Source: Plectrocnemia conspersa (lineage: Eukaryota > Arthropoda > Insecta > Trichoptera > Polycentropodidae). From it: a DNA stretch of 64,000 nucleotides. Below are positions 35,809 to 46,727 of the stretch, piece by piece. The number at the start of each line of letters is the position of its first letter. Position 1 is the first letter of the stretch. Under the pieces are notes generated by a model that did not search any database, was not told where the DNA came from, and saw only the letters and a list, made by a program, of their open reading frames with translations. Made by a program: the position numbers and the translations under genes. The stretch covers positions 310,001 to 374,000 of the forward strand of contig VTFK01000074.1 in assembly GCA_009617715.1 (NCBI GenBank), read 5' to 3'.

Positions 35809-36324
35809 CACGCTTTGCTTTATTGTAAATATTAATAAAATATACATTAAAACGAAAAAGTATATTAAATGCTCAAAACAATTTTATTTTCAAATTATTA
35901 ACTCATATTATAATTATATGCAATACCATGTAAATATTCTATATTTTTTCTATTGTACCTCAAAACTTTTATAAAAATTCTTTGGTCTATTCTTTTATAA
36001 AGATATCCATTCCAAACATATTTTTCCTTGTCTTTTTGACTTAATATGCCTGAATTATCCATTTATGAAGAATATAAACTGTGGTAACTCAAATTAGTCG
36101 TTCTCAACAATGATCTATAAAAACCAATTATCTATAAATAGCACATAAAATATAACCCACATGTGAATAAAAGACACATACTTATTTTCTTTTTGTAACT
36201 GAATTTTTTACCAAAAAACACAATGACACTGTGACAAAGTGTTTTAAAACCACGACAAAAATAATTTTCAAAAACGCAACGAAACATTTTCGAACATTTT
36301 CAGTCAAAATTCAAAAGTATACTG

Positions 36325-36680
36325 AGCGCTAGTTATGGGTTTTTATATTTATATATAACTACCCTATCTAGTTTTAAATATATAACTGTAAAATATGCGA
36401 TTTTTTTGTGAATTCGCAAAGTTTATTCTCACACTAATTTCCAAGGCGCAAAACATAAAAAAAATTCGCGTTAAGGGCAAAACCCACGATAAACATTTAT
36501 CAGCGCTAGTTCTAGGTTAAAATATTTATATATAACTACCCTATTCAGTTTAAAAAATAGATAACGGTAAAATATGCGATTTTTTGGAAATTCCAAAAGA
36601 TTGTTCTCACAGTAATTTATAAGTCTCAAAACATAAAAAAAATTCGCGTAAGGGCCTACTATAAACAATTTATCAGGTAG
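36325..36680. repeat. ~177-bp tandem duplication inside the second MULE
   Basis: Units begin at AGCGCTAGTTATGGG (36326) and AGCGCTAGTTCTAGG (36503). Both pass through ATATATAACTACCCTAT, AAAATATGCGATTTTTT, GTTCTCACA-type and AACATAAAAAAAATTCGCG blocks. Confidence 0.8.
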
Positions 36681-37044
36681 GTATTTATAATAAAATTACC
36701 GACTTAAGCCGTGTACTTTAAGTGTTTTATGATATCGGGTAGCTCTCCTAAATTCTTGAATAAAAGAAATCACTACTGTTTAAGTGATATTTTATGATTA
36801 AATAAGCACAAATGATAAGTAAATACATACTATATCTTATGTAGGTATATTATATTTTGTTTAGACCAAATAATGTTTTCATCTTTTAATTCTATTCTAA
36901 AAAATATTACTTATATTTTCGTATGTACGTATATATATATATATATATATATATTTTTTAATATGTATTAAATTATGTTAATTATTTAATTAATTATAAG
37001 ATCATGATTTGCATCACATTTATTTGTAATGCATTATTATTTTA

Positions 37045-37151
37045 TCGCCCAAAAGACCGTCGCCCAAAATACCATCGCCCATTTGTCCGTCGCCCATTTT
37101 GAATCGCCCATTTGACCGTCGCCCAATCGCCGTCGCCCAATTGACCGTGTC
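37045..37151 (-). repeat. Right terminal 15-bp unit array
   Basis: The inverse of the left array: TCGCCCATTTGTCCG, TCGCCCATTTGACCG, TCGCCCAATTGACCG and variants, about seven units. The minus-strand frame crossing it gives the same xLGDG/xMGDG pentapeptides. Confidence 0.85.
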
Positions 37152-37162
37152 CCGGCTCAAGC

Positions 37163-37829
37163 TGCGATAATTTGAGGGTACGAATGCAACATCAGCTCTG
37201 CTGCCATTCCGGTGACCCACATCCGCCGTTCCGGGCTAAGGGGTTGGATAACCCTTTGGAAACCTTGAGAAACTTATTTCTTCTGCTTTGCATTCAATTA
37301 TTGCGGCGACGCTGATGCATATTTATGAAGTCTGAGTGAATTGGCACGAGTGCCACTTTTCTCTACGGGGATGTTTATAGACTGCATAGTACGATTTTAT
37401 TTATGGAACATGAATATTGTGTTTTTCATGGAAAAAATGTTAAACAACCCTGCTTTACTTAACATTTAGTTAGAAGGTTTAGTAACAAAATAAAATAAGA
37501 ACCAGAAATAAAATTCAAGGTCATATTATTGCGAATTATCGACTTTACTACAAAAATACTTTTTCGCTGATTTAAGAAGAGATAACGATGAAAAGAAAAA
37601 TCTAATTCGAATCATTTACATCTCTATATCTATTAAATACATAAAAAATAAGTTTTTTCTTGTTTATAAACGGCTTTAAAACACATGCATGCATTTTATC
37701 AAGCATCCCTGATTCACATTATTATTAAAGACGACGTTGCCAAATTAAGTAATTTTAAATCAACGTCATGCAATTATACATTATAAATAATACATATATA
37801 TATTTATGACGATTAGATGAAGTACAATT
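37163..37829. other. GC-richer host flank, then AT-rich DNA
   Basis: 37163-37390 (CATCCGCCGTTCCGGGC, AGGGGTTGGATAACCC, GGCGACGCTGATGCAT) is among the less AT-rich parts of the window. It continues the host sequence split by the MULE. It could be a conserved non-coding block or an unrecognised exon. 37400-37829 shows nothing. Confidence 0.25.
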
Positions 37830-37950
37830 AAATTGAATTTTGGTCAATAGGAGAGCGCAAAAACAAAAATTACTTCTCAGAAGTAAAAAAATTACGTCAA
37901 AAGCAATAAAATCGTGTCTATGACGACGCAGTGGGAACGCTTTTCCTGTT
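37830..37950 (+). mobile_element. Partial MITE copy (family of 45434)
   Basis: AAATTGAATTTTGGTCAATA, GGAGAGCGCAAAAACA, TTCTCAGAAGT and AAAAGCAATAAAATCGTG match the left end and body of the 45.4-kb element. The right inverted end is missing. Confidence 0.6.
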
Positions 37951-40690
37951 CTAAGGAACGAATACATCTATTGGCTGAATGATCGCTGCATGATAGCGAT
38001 TGGTCTGCAAACTTTTCAACCCTAAATACTTTAGCCTGGACTCCGATGAGGAGAGGGCAGTCACAAGCAGCCACTTGAAAACTTAGGTAGACACTCGAAG
38101 AGACTAGCAGAAGCCCGCCGCCTGCGGACAACATACTGTCATGGTTGCTCACATCCCATACGAGCACCACCGTAGCAGAGAGGAATCATTCCTCCGCTAT
38201 GCTGTCGCTGCCACGCCACCTACAAGACATTTGAGGACCTCACACAGACATCATCCCTGCGCCAGCTTATTCACAGCCACTAGAGAAAACATTAAAAACT
38301 CGCCATTTATCGACTGTCACTATTGTAATATAAACTAATAAAACTCAACTAGATTTCACCAAACGTCTCACTCGCTACGAAGTCACACCTCCTAGGCTTC
38401 TCAAACCTTAAATTATGTTACCCTTAAACATCTGGAGATTTGGCAACGCATTTCAACGACTCTATCTTGTCATAGTGCATTATTTTATATCTGTATAGAC
38501 ACCGACATTTTTAAGTAGTCCTAATCCGCCCAGAAAAAACGATTGGCACACATGCTTGTATAAAGAGAACAAGAATAATCAGATTTTTATCAAATAAAAA
38601 GACAAATTTGCTCTCACACCTAATTGTATAGCTACATCTTAGAATTATTGTGATTTAAAATAAAGTGTAAAACATTATATAAATTATAAAAATTTTATAG
38701 CTGACTTTAATAATACTAATAAATATAATCGAGTACATATAGTGTTATAAAACTATACCAGATAATTAATTCGCCACACAGACAAACCAATTCAGGGCAC
38801 CAAAATTGTAAATTTCATGCATGTCGAGTTATCAACTTATTCACGCCTTATTATATCACTACAATACAAAATACTATTTTTTGCAGCGCCTTTCTTTTAT
38901 TGAAAAAAATATGTACATTTAGTGTACATGCAAAATATAGTGATTAAAAAGTATTGTCAATTAATTATAATTATAGTCAAAATCAAAAAGAACATTTATT
39001 GCAATATATTAAATGTTAAAACGAGTTAATGCGTTAATAATTGCTATTTTAAATACAAAATATTCGTATTTTTGCGTACTATTAAACAGGGGTTTTAAAT
39101 CCTTAAATAATTAAAAATAAAAATGAAATTTGTAAAAAAATACATATTTTTTTTACCTCTGTAATTCTATAATTATAAAAATACTGCTTTTATCTAATTT
39201 ATTATTTGAATGTATTACGTTAAAATACCTTAAGAAATAGTTTAAATATCCACTTCAAAAGATGACATGTACACTCGGTGTACATCACAGGAAAAAATGT
39301 AATTATAAAATAGAAACTCTTAAAATAATCTTTTAATTAGTCTATAATTTATAGCAAAGGTTTTTTGGCGAAATTATTAAAAATTACATTACTTATTAAT
39401 CAAAATTAAATTAATTTATATTATTTTTGTGGCAAACATCTTGCAGAATTCCAAAAAAAATTAAAAGTTACGTGAATGAGAAATCCAATGACGTTTGAAA
39501 ATTAATAATCTAGTTATAGAAAGTAAGTGAATACTATGTTGATAGAAAAAAGTAAAAGGACGTCTCTGAAAAGACAAACTAAAATGATTGATGGACGAAA
39601 ATTGTTTAATATCAGATGACTTGACAAAATAGCAACAATACAAAATTACTAACCATATGATTCTCTTGCAAACAAACAACACAATTAATCGACAGTGAAC
39701 AATACAGTTATGAGCAGCTTCAATAGAATCCCGAAACTAATGAGGTGAACGTGGGTCCAGTGTTCGGAACAATGGGGACGATAATGATATATCTTGCCTG
39801 TTTAACGTGGCAGAATTCCTAAACGATTAATTCACGGTATATAGCACAGTGCAAACGTTAATTAATCAATACGCTCACGTTAACCCTGAACTACTATATC
39901 ATTTCAAATAAATATTTTATTGAAGTTTGAGAAACTCTTTATTTTACCTCCGAACTATATTAAATTCACACAAAAGAGAACCAGCCAGACGGTGTCTGAG
40001 AAGACACTTGTTCAAACAAGCCAAGGAATACGTGTTGAAATGCTTCCTTGTTACCAAAACTCCTTTAGAACCCCTTCGAACAACACTCCCCATAATAGGA
40101 TATCTGTCGATATGTACCTACATATGTTTATAATATTATATCGCGGTATTTCTAAATAGAAAATAAATTATTTTCTTTTGCTTCTTGGATAAGATATAGA
40201 TTAAGATAAGTTAATAAAAGTTGTTCTAATACAAGGTTAGATGTATTCTGCAATGATACAAAGAAAGTTTATATACATTATAATTGATAAATATCTAAAA
40301 CACTACCTTGAACTATTTATATTTAACAACATCAATACATAGAATAATTTTCAATATGCTAAACTAAATTAAATTTATTTTATGAAATGTGGTAATTTAT
40401 TACCATATATTCTCTATTTGTTTTATCATCACATCTATCGTAAGCTTAAAATTAACAATATTGTATTTAATACGCCAATAATAATTAAAAGCGTTTTACG
40501 ATAAACGTTTTATTAGATTTTAACATAAATAGTTTTAGTATATTATTCGCATTTTACAATTTATTACCTAGAAGCAATTTCATTACTATTATTATATTAG
40601 ACTAATACTAATACACAAAATAATAAAAGTTTAAATAAATTGATATATATATATATATATTGATAAATAGTATCGTTAATTAAACAAACA
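37951..40690. other. No gene recognised; GC-richer block 37990-38300
   Basis: The block has CAGAAGCCCGCCGCCTGCGG and CACCACCGTAGCAGAGAGG, with frames open on both strands and no motif. Two small palindromes occur, ATGTACATTTAGTGTACAT (38911) and GTACACTCGGTGTAC (39268). Overlapping frames near 39920-40159 are unassigned. Confidence 0.25.
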
Positions 40691-43600
40691 ATAAGATTTA
40701 TTTTAACTCGCATTAAGATGCGAGCCCATCGCTGCGGTATGCGCCACGCCACGACCGCAAATTTGCGACAAAAATGAGCAACACAGCAACTCGTTATGCT
40801 TATATTATACATTCATCGCTATATTTATAAAGCACTATTCAAACTATACTTTTCGCAATGCGACGATACAGTTTTTCAGTGTAATTTAATTTAATAAAAT
40901 TTACACTAAAATTTGACTGCATAGCTGCAGCTAGTAGCACAGTTCGATAAATACTCTGACGTACAATGTGAAATTGCATTTTTTTTTCTCTACAAAAAAC
41001 GCTAATTGTGATGTACGGCGGGAGAGAAAATTTTCAGCCGCGTGCGCTAACTGAAAATTGGAATTGGTTTAGCCATCGCACACATCTCTATTGAATATCT
41101 ACGCTATAACTATGTAACAGTATGATTTAATAAGATGTTCAAATTTAAAATAAAAGCAATATTGAAAAGATACTATTTTATAAAAATATTCAGACCAGAA
41201 GACTGAAATATCAACCGTTTCACCTACAACTACTAATCCATATACATAGATAGTATGGTCCAGTAACTTATTTTGTAGTATATTTTTTTTATGATACTTT
41301 CGACTTTATAGAAGTATTTAATATATAATATACCGAGAGCGGATAATTTTAAATAATTTTATTTCACAAGCTTGAATTTCGTAAATTTTATATCTTCTAT
41401 TTCAATGCCTTAATTCTATAAAAATTTAATTAAATAAGTACTTTTTTATTTACTATTTTTTTAAATGCGAACATCTTAATTAGTCATAATGCATATGTTG
41501 GTATGTGTCGATCGGTGTACCTCTCAAAAATGAGTTGGCACTAAGCTCTCTATTGCTTGCACTATCCACATCAAGTCCAAGCTGTTAATAATCTGTAAGT
41601 CTTACCTTTCAAACCGAAATTTTGCAGGGGTAGGGGTATCCCGCAAAAGCCTTTAAAAAATGAAATTTGCTTTGAGTGCTTTTTTGACTAAGTATAAGGT
41701 AACTATATTTCATGTATGTGCTTTCTTGCGAGATAAAAAATGGTGTATGAAAGTCAAATCACAGGGCCGCAACGTCGTCCCTTTTCATAATTAAGTCGGA
41801 ACAAATAACAGGGATGACGTCATACGCACGTGACGAGTCCGACCCTTGACTGATGGCAAATATACCATTAGAATCCCTTGCTTGCAACAGTGACACTGTG
41901 GTTAATCAACGTGGCTATTATTTTATTTGCCAACGTGACTATTATTAGCGATTGTGTCGTAAAATGAGGGAAAATGACATAGAAAACTTAATTAGGTACT
42001 TTATATATATATACATACATATATACGATATATTATACATATTTATTAAAATTAAATCATCAAATATAATACACTTATATCAGCGACAGTCTTTAGCTCA
42101 CTCGGTGATATTGCCTTTATCTATTTTATGATCGCAAAATGTAGTCCGTTCAATGTCCTCTTCATCTGCGTTAATATAAAAAAATCACAAGAAAGCATAT
42201 CAAGTAGTTAAGTGTGAAACAGTGCATTATCGTGGTGCAAAATCTAAGAATTGTTGGCTCCCAATTTTGCTCGTTTTCTTCAAATTGCGTCACGTTAATG
42301 AAGTAATATATTATTATTTTCATATAAAACAGTGATGAGAATCTTGATGTTTAATCGAACTTGAGATGCTTTTTTTATTCTTGCGTTTTTAACACCATTC
42401 CATTGAGTTGATTAGACCTTTGTTTCGATACCATAACCATACAGCCGAGATTCTTCACCTTTTATGCTTAGCAACTTATTTATGATGTTTTCGTTTTTGT
42501 CTGCTACATATTTCAACACCAAAGTGTCTTAGGTTCACAGATAAATAGGCAGTTTAAGCATTTTTATATTTTAAACTTATCACTTTTAATAATTGAAATT
42601 ATAATACATATATAAAGCAAACACTAAATTTTCACTACTGATTGACGCTACTTGGGACATGGTATCTAGGGGCGCAGATCTTCAGCGACGAGCGTGCTGG
42701 TGTCGTCATCAGTGGCTGGCCCACTCTCAGCGAATATATGACTGACTGAAGAAGGTTATACTCTGAAGGTCTCCGTCGAGCTATTTTTTGTAGTTTTCAA
42801 TACAGGCGGCTTACTGCGGTGTTGGCTCAGCAAGAAGCCTTGAACGTGGGAGCTTGACAAGCTAAGGTTTAAAAATCCTGGAGTCAAGCCAAAAAAAGAT
42901 GCGCTGACTTTTCTTCTGTGCTTCTGTTCCTGTAATCCTTATCATCTGTCGGAATTATTATAATGTCTCACTTATAAGCCTCTCAAAAAATTATGAGTCT
43001 TGAAAATCGCTTGAGATAATCCAATGCTTTTTACTTTTTTTATATTTTAATTTTCATGATATTCCACTACAAATATGTACGTACAGTTGGACAAATATAC
43101 GAATAATTAGGTTCTAATTTTTGAGGCAGAGGTGTTAATTCGGTAAAATAAATATAATTTTTATTTTATTTGTTGCGTTTTTAGGCTGCAGAGGTCTTCA
43201 TAGTGAACGTCGAGCTGGACCAGTGAATGCGAAGAGAGAATCGGCGGCTAATGCGAATTTCACTAATATAAAGTTAAGCTCTTGAAGATATACTATCTTG
43301 AATTATGATGTGGATCTTCAAGTGTAGATACGAGTAGTGTAAGAGAAAATCTCTGAGATATTTTCAGACGAACTGTCTGAGGTAAAGGGATGAATGAAAG
43401 TTATTATTGGTTGCCCGCGTTCCAGTAGCTAAATCAATGGCTATAGGGCTTTCAACCGAAAACCCTATTATTTTTAACGGATACCCGGTAATTTGAATTT
43501 CTATATAACATTTGATTTTTCCATATGAAATATAACTGTTACAATTTTTAAAAATATTTTTCTATTTCACAAAACACATTTAGAGATTAGGTGAACCTTT

Positions 43601-44489
43601 CCCCGCAACGATATTCTGTGTTTCCAAAAAGTTTGCTAAATTCACAACTGCATTTAGACCAGGTAGTGAGAGTGGTGTATCGAAAAGAGACAATCCGGAA
43701 GTATTGTTTCATAATATAAGTTTTATGGCGATAAGATAAGTTCATTTCGATAAGCAAACACGTTTTGTTTAGGCATCCTCGAGCATTTGCCACAAAAAAA
43801 TTTAGTAAGTAAATAAGTATTTGATTGCTGGATTAATTTAACAATGGGACAAGAGTTCAACAACGGCGTACAAATTTTCGAGCTTTTGCTTGTAACTTAT
43901 GATTTTATTTAATTACAAATTATTTAATTAGGTAATTATTATTTATTGTTGTTGCAGAAGAAACGAAAAATATTTATCCTTCACTTTTACAAATATGAAA
44001 AGAGCAAATTATTATATAAATGTACAATTAAGTACTTCATAAATAGAAGATTTTAAAATTTTATGATGCTTTCAAGTTTATAATCCGCGAGAGTTTACAA
44101 TGGTCGACCCTTTATAATGTTTCTGGTAATTCTTTGACTCACAGTAAAAATACATTTTTGCTGTCAACAATATATTAGGATGGGTGAGCCGTTTCAAGTG
44201 TTTTTTACGATAAGCAAATTCGTATATTAAAATTGTCCCGCGTTCACGTGCAAAAGGCGAAACAAGAGTGGTTTTGAAATCTTTCTTTGTCATTTTTACT
44301 ATCTTACTTTGGTTTAAAACAAAATTTATTCTTGACTGTGGACTTTTGAATGTATATATTATGACTAAAATTAAATCTTTATAAAAATGACATTAGTTTT
44401 ATCTGATATTTCGCTTCCAAAAACAAATTTCAATTATATAAGTTATAGATAAAAAATACTTTGGACACAGAATCTTTAATTCAAGAAAT
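40691..44489. other. Mostly AT-rich, no gene identified
   Basis: Less AT-rich patches lie at 40710-40800, 40990-41090, 41760-41930 (GGGATGACGTCATACGCACG, GACGAGTCCGACCCTTG), 42640-42960 and 43190-43270. The 42640-42960 patch could be decayed transposon coding DNA, but I could not place it in a family. Nothing else supported. Confidence 0.25.
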
Positions 44490-44817
44490 GAAAAATACCA
44501 TTATTTAGGTTACGAATAGTACTAAAGCAAAAGAAATGTATTCATGGGATTTATTAAAACATATTAAATTTCTGTAATCTACTGATAAACCAATTCCAAT
44601 TCTAGAAAAGCTTTTTAATTGCTTGCTATATTTTAAATCTACTTTAACAGCAAGTGAACGCGTATTTTCCGTTGCTAACAATTTTTCATCAAACATTCAA
44701 AGTTCTATGAAATATGAATTGTTATTTTTGAAATGTCACTTTTTAGAAAAAAAAATAACAGCAATAAAGAAATACATTTTTAATAAATTTAACTTTGAAT
44801 GTAATGTTATGTAAAAT
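44490..44817 (+). pseudogene. hAT transposase C-terminal dimerisation fragment
   Basis: The frame at 44587-44814 reads KPIPILEKLFNCLLYFKST, then LTASERVFSVANNFSSNIQS, then LLFLKCHFL. This matches the hAT family C-terminal domain, whose hallmark is the (S/T)xSERVFSxAGN motif followed by a hydrophobic helix around LLFLKxN. Upstream WDLLKHIKFL sits before an in-frame stop. The DDE catalytic region is absent. This is the end of a dead hAT transposase gene. No 3' TIR was found after it. Confidence 0.8.
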
Positions 44818-45267
44818 AGTACCCGTTAAATAATGGAAAAATACTTGCGTACAATGTAATGAATTTGGAAGCCCTAAATGGTAGATTTTGTTGTCCGACC
44901 CTTTTTCGGTAGGATCACCGATTACAGAAGGGTGGCGAATTTAATTTTTATTGAATTGGCGTTGGCCGCTAAGGCAGGTCAGAAACGATCGTTTTGCGGA
45001 TAAGCCCGAATGCACGGGGTATCTCTTCTCAAGGCGGCGGATATATTTATCCTTTCTGATTTATGGCGCGTACCTTGTGACTTAACCTGTTAAGATTATT
45101 TGTCCCACTTCACGAAAAAACGGGCAAACTGGACTTTTTTTTAACTTAACATCGTAAGTTAATCCCTTCAGTTGTTGTGAGTAGAGAGTGAAGTAAATTT
45201 ATAAATCTGACAGATAAAAAATGGGCAAATATATTCTATATTAGAATTATAAAAAAAAAACAGATTG
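44818..45267. other. No gene; moderately GC-rich 44880-45110
   Basis: The stretch contains TTGTTGTCCGACCCTTTTTC, GGCGTTGGCCGCTAAGGC and TTATGGCGCGTACCTTGTG. It could be part of a decayed element or a conserved block. No motif supports either. Confidence 0.2.
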
Positions 45268-45375
45268 GAATCTCTAGCATTATGAGATCAAAAAAAACAA
45301 TTATCCCTTCTTAGAAGACAAAAATCCGCGTCATAAGCAATAAAATCGTGCCATCGCAGTAAGGAACGCTCGATA
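45268..45375 (+). repeat. Partial internal copy of the same MITE family
   Basis: The body CAATTATCCCTTCTTAGAAG, then CGTCATAAGCAATAAAATCG, then CATCGCAGT repeats the body of the full copy at 45434-45580 in direct orientation ~175 bp away. It is followed by a small hairpin, AACGCT/AGCGTT. Confidence 0.6.
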
Positions 45376-45433
45376 ATCTAGCGTTCATACTACGACTCTT
45401 ATAATAATATTACAAATTAAATAAGGAACAAAT

Positions 45434-45580
45434 AAACCGAATTTTGACTTATAGGAGAGCGTAAAAAACAATTATCCCTTCTTAGAAGTCAAAAATCCAC
45501 GTCAAAAGCAATAAAATCGTGCCGTCGCAGTGAAAAGTGACAATTGTTTTTGCGCCCTCCTTTTGACCAAAATTCAGTTT
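45434..45580. mobile_element. 147-bp MITE with ~35-bp inverted ends
   Basis: AAACCGAATTTTGAC, then AGGAGAGCGTAAAAAACAAT pairs with the inverse of ATTGTTTTTGCGCCCTCC, then AAAATTCAGTTT. The body carries CCTTCTTAGAAG and AAAAGCAATAAAATCGTGC. Related copies lie at 45268 and 37830. No clean target duplication was seen, so the superfamily is open. Confidence 0.65.
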
Positions 45581-45809
45581 GAATAAACTTTGATCAGCCT
45601 TCTTATATTAGAAGTCCATAGCAATATCGGTAAGGATAGCTATCATATTTTTTAAATATAGTGTAATATCAAAATGCAGACAAACTATGAAGCAATATGT
45701 GAGATGCGATGTCTGTCTGTACTTATTCTTCTACTTATTTTCCCCTGAGAGATGAATTGCTGTGTTTGTATTTTGGACTTGAGTTTTAAAACTATAATTA
45801 GTTTTAGAA

Positions 45810-46065
45810 CTTTCATTAGGTTAGGTTTAAGTTTGAATTGCAAATGGACGCTTATATTTTCGCTTGTAGAAATATATATCTACTGGTGAAAATTTATTAG
45901 TGAAAATATAACTTTACCGAAAATACACATTCACTGTAAAATTTATACATCGGATGTAAATATATATAATAATACATATAGAAAAGTTGAAATCATATAA
46001 TTTTACTTGCATCTGCCAGATAATTTATATTTTCACTAGTAAAAATATACATCTACTAGCGAAAA
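45810..46065. repeat. Degenerate relative of the 26.8-kb repeat cluster
   Basis: TTAGGTTTAAGTTTGAATTG, then CAAATGGACG at the start and ATAATTTTACTTGCATCTGC, then TTATATTTTCACTAGTA at the end follow the order seen at 26880-27330. Between them lie several TACTGGTGAAAAT-like strings. Confidence 0.45.
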
Positions 46066-46532
46066 TATATTCCGATACGATTTTACTTAAATGAGTTTTT
46101 TTTTAAATATTTTTGGGGATAGATTCGAGACTGTTTTTTCTAGATTTTATTTTAGGAATAACTACATGAAACTAAATATATTATTTATTTATTTTGCTGC
46201 ATTTAATCCACTTGTCAAATACTGATAATACAATCTATAAAATTCTTAAATTTCTATAATTTTACTGGTGCTGTTGTTGATTTTTCGTGAGATTGAAATG
46301 ACGTGAACGAAAACCGCGTTGTTTGTCAACTAAATCAATGATTATGTACATACTTGTTAATATTTATATTAAACAAATAACCAGGATTGATTTAAAGTTT
46401 TCGATACACGATTTATCACATATTTTGCAAACCGTGGAAGTGACAAATTAAAAATATATCGAAAGACAACAAGGAGATTACTATAACAGACATTTAATAA
46501 CTATTTGCAACTATTCGATTTGAGCTTGATTT

Positions 46533-46727
46533 ATGGCTAAAATGGACGACCAGCTGGATCATGATATCGTATTGCCTTCTGTAGATAAAATAAGTACATT
46601 ATTGTTGTACAGTGCTAACAAACTGTATACTGCAGCTGTTGCCAAAGTCACTATCCGAGATTGTGAGTTCAGAGAAATTGATAAACGTGACTTGAATTTT
46701 GTTGTAAAGCAATCCGAATTGTAACAC
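46533..46727 (+). other. 63-codon orphan frame, uncertain
   Basis: ATG to TAA frame beginning MAKMDDQLDHDIVLPSVDK and containing LLYSANKLYTAAVAK. Its amino-acid mix is more balanced than that of most chance frames here (charged, Q, V and A residues). I recognise no domain, and no splice or promoter context is evident. It may be a relic of a host or transposon gene, or chance. Confidence 0.15.

Larger units (their letters stand above)
35698..37153. mobile_element. Second non-autonomous Mutator-like element with unit arrays
   Basis: The 1456-bp element is flanked by identical 9-bp repeats GGCTCAAGC (35689-35697 and 37154-37162). Its ends are GGTACGCGACAATTGGGCG and the inverse of GGGACACGGTCAATTGGGCG. 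Each end is a tandem array of ~7 units of 15 bp (consensus GGGCGACGGTCAAWT). The centre is AT-rich and holds a 177-bp tandem duplication. The unit core GTCAAATGGGCG is close to GTCAAATGAGCG in the arrays of the 5.1-kb element, so the two are probably related families. No transposase is encoded. The MULE assignment rests on TSD length and TIR form. Confidence 0.75.

Noticed and set aside
35687..35974. Frames with NWATV- and QLGDG-type repeats
   Set aside because: They arise from the 15-bp transposon array, which stays open in every frame; no independent coding signal.
38911..39285. Two TGTACA-containing palindromes as ends of one element
   Set aside because: Similarity stops at the palindromes; no extended inverted repeat or target duplication.
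44078..44293. Minus frame with SPFARERGT, partly resembling sequence at 51475-51510
   Set aside because: The shared stretch is about 25 bp and I could not tie it to a family or define element borders.
45815..45830. TTAGGTTAGG-like string as telomere repeat
   Set aside because: Only about two units and inside a dispersed repeat.
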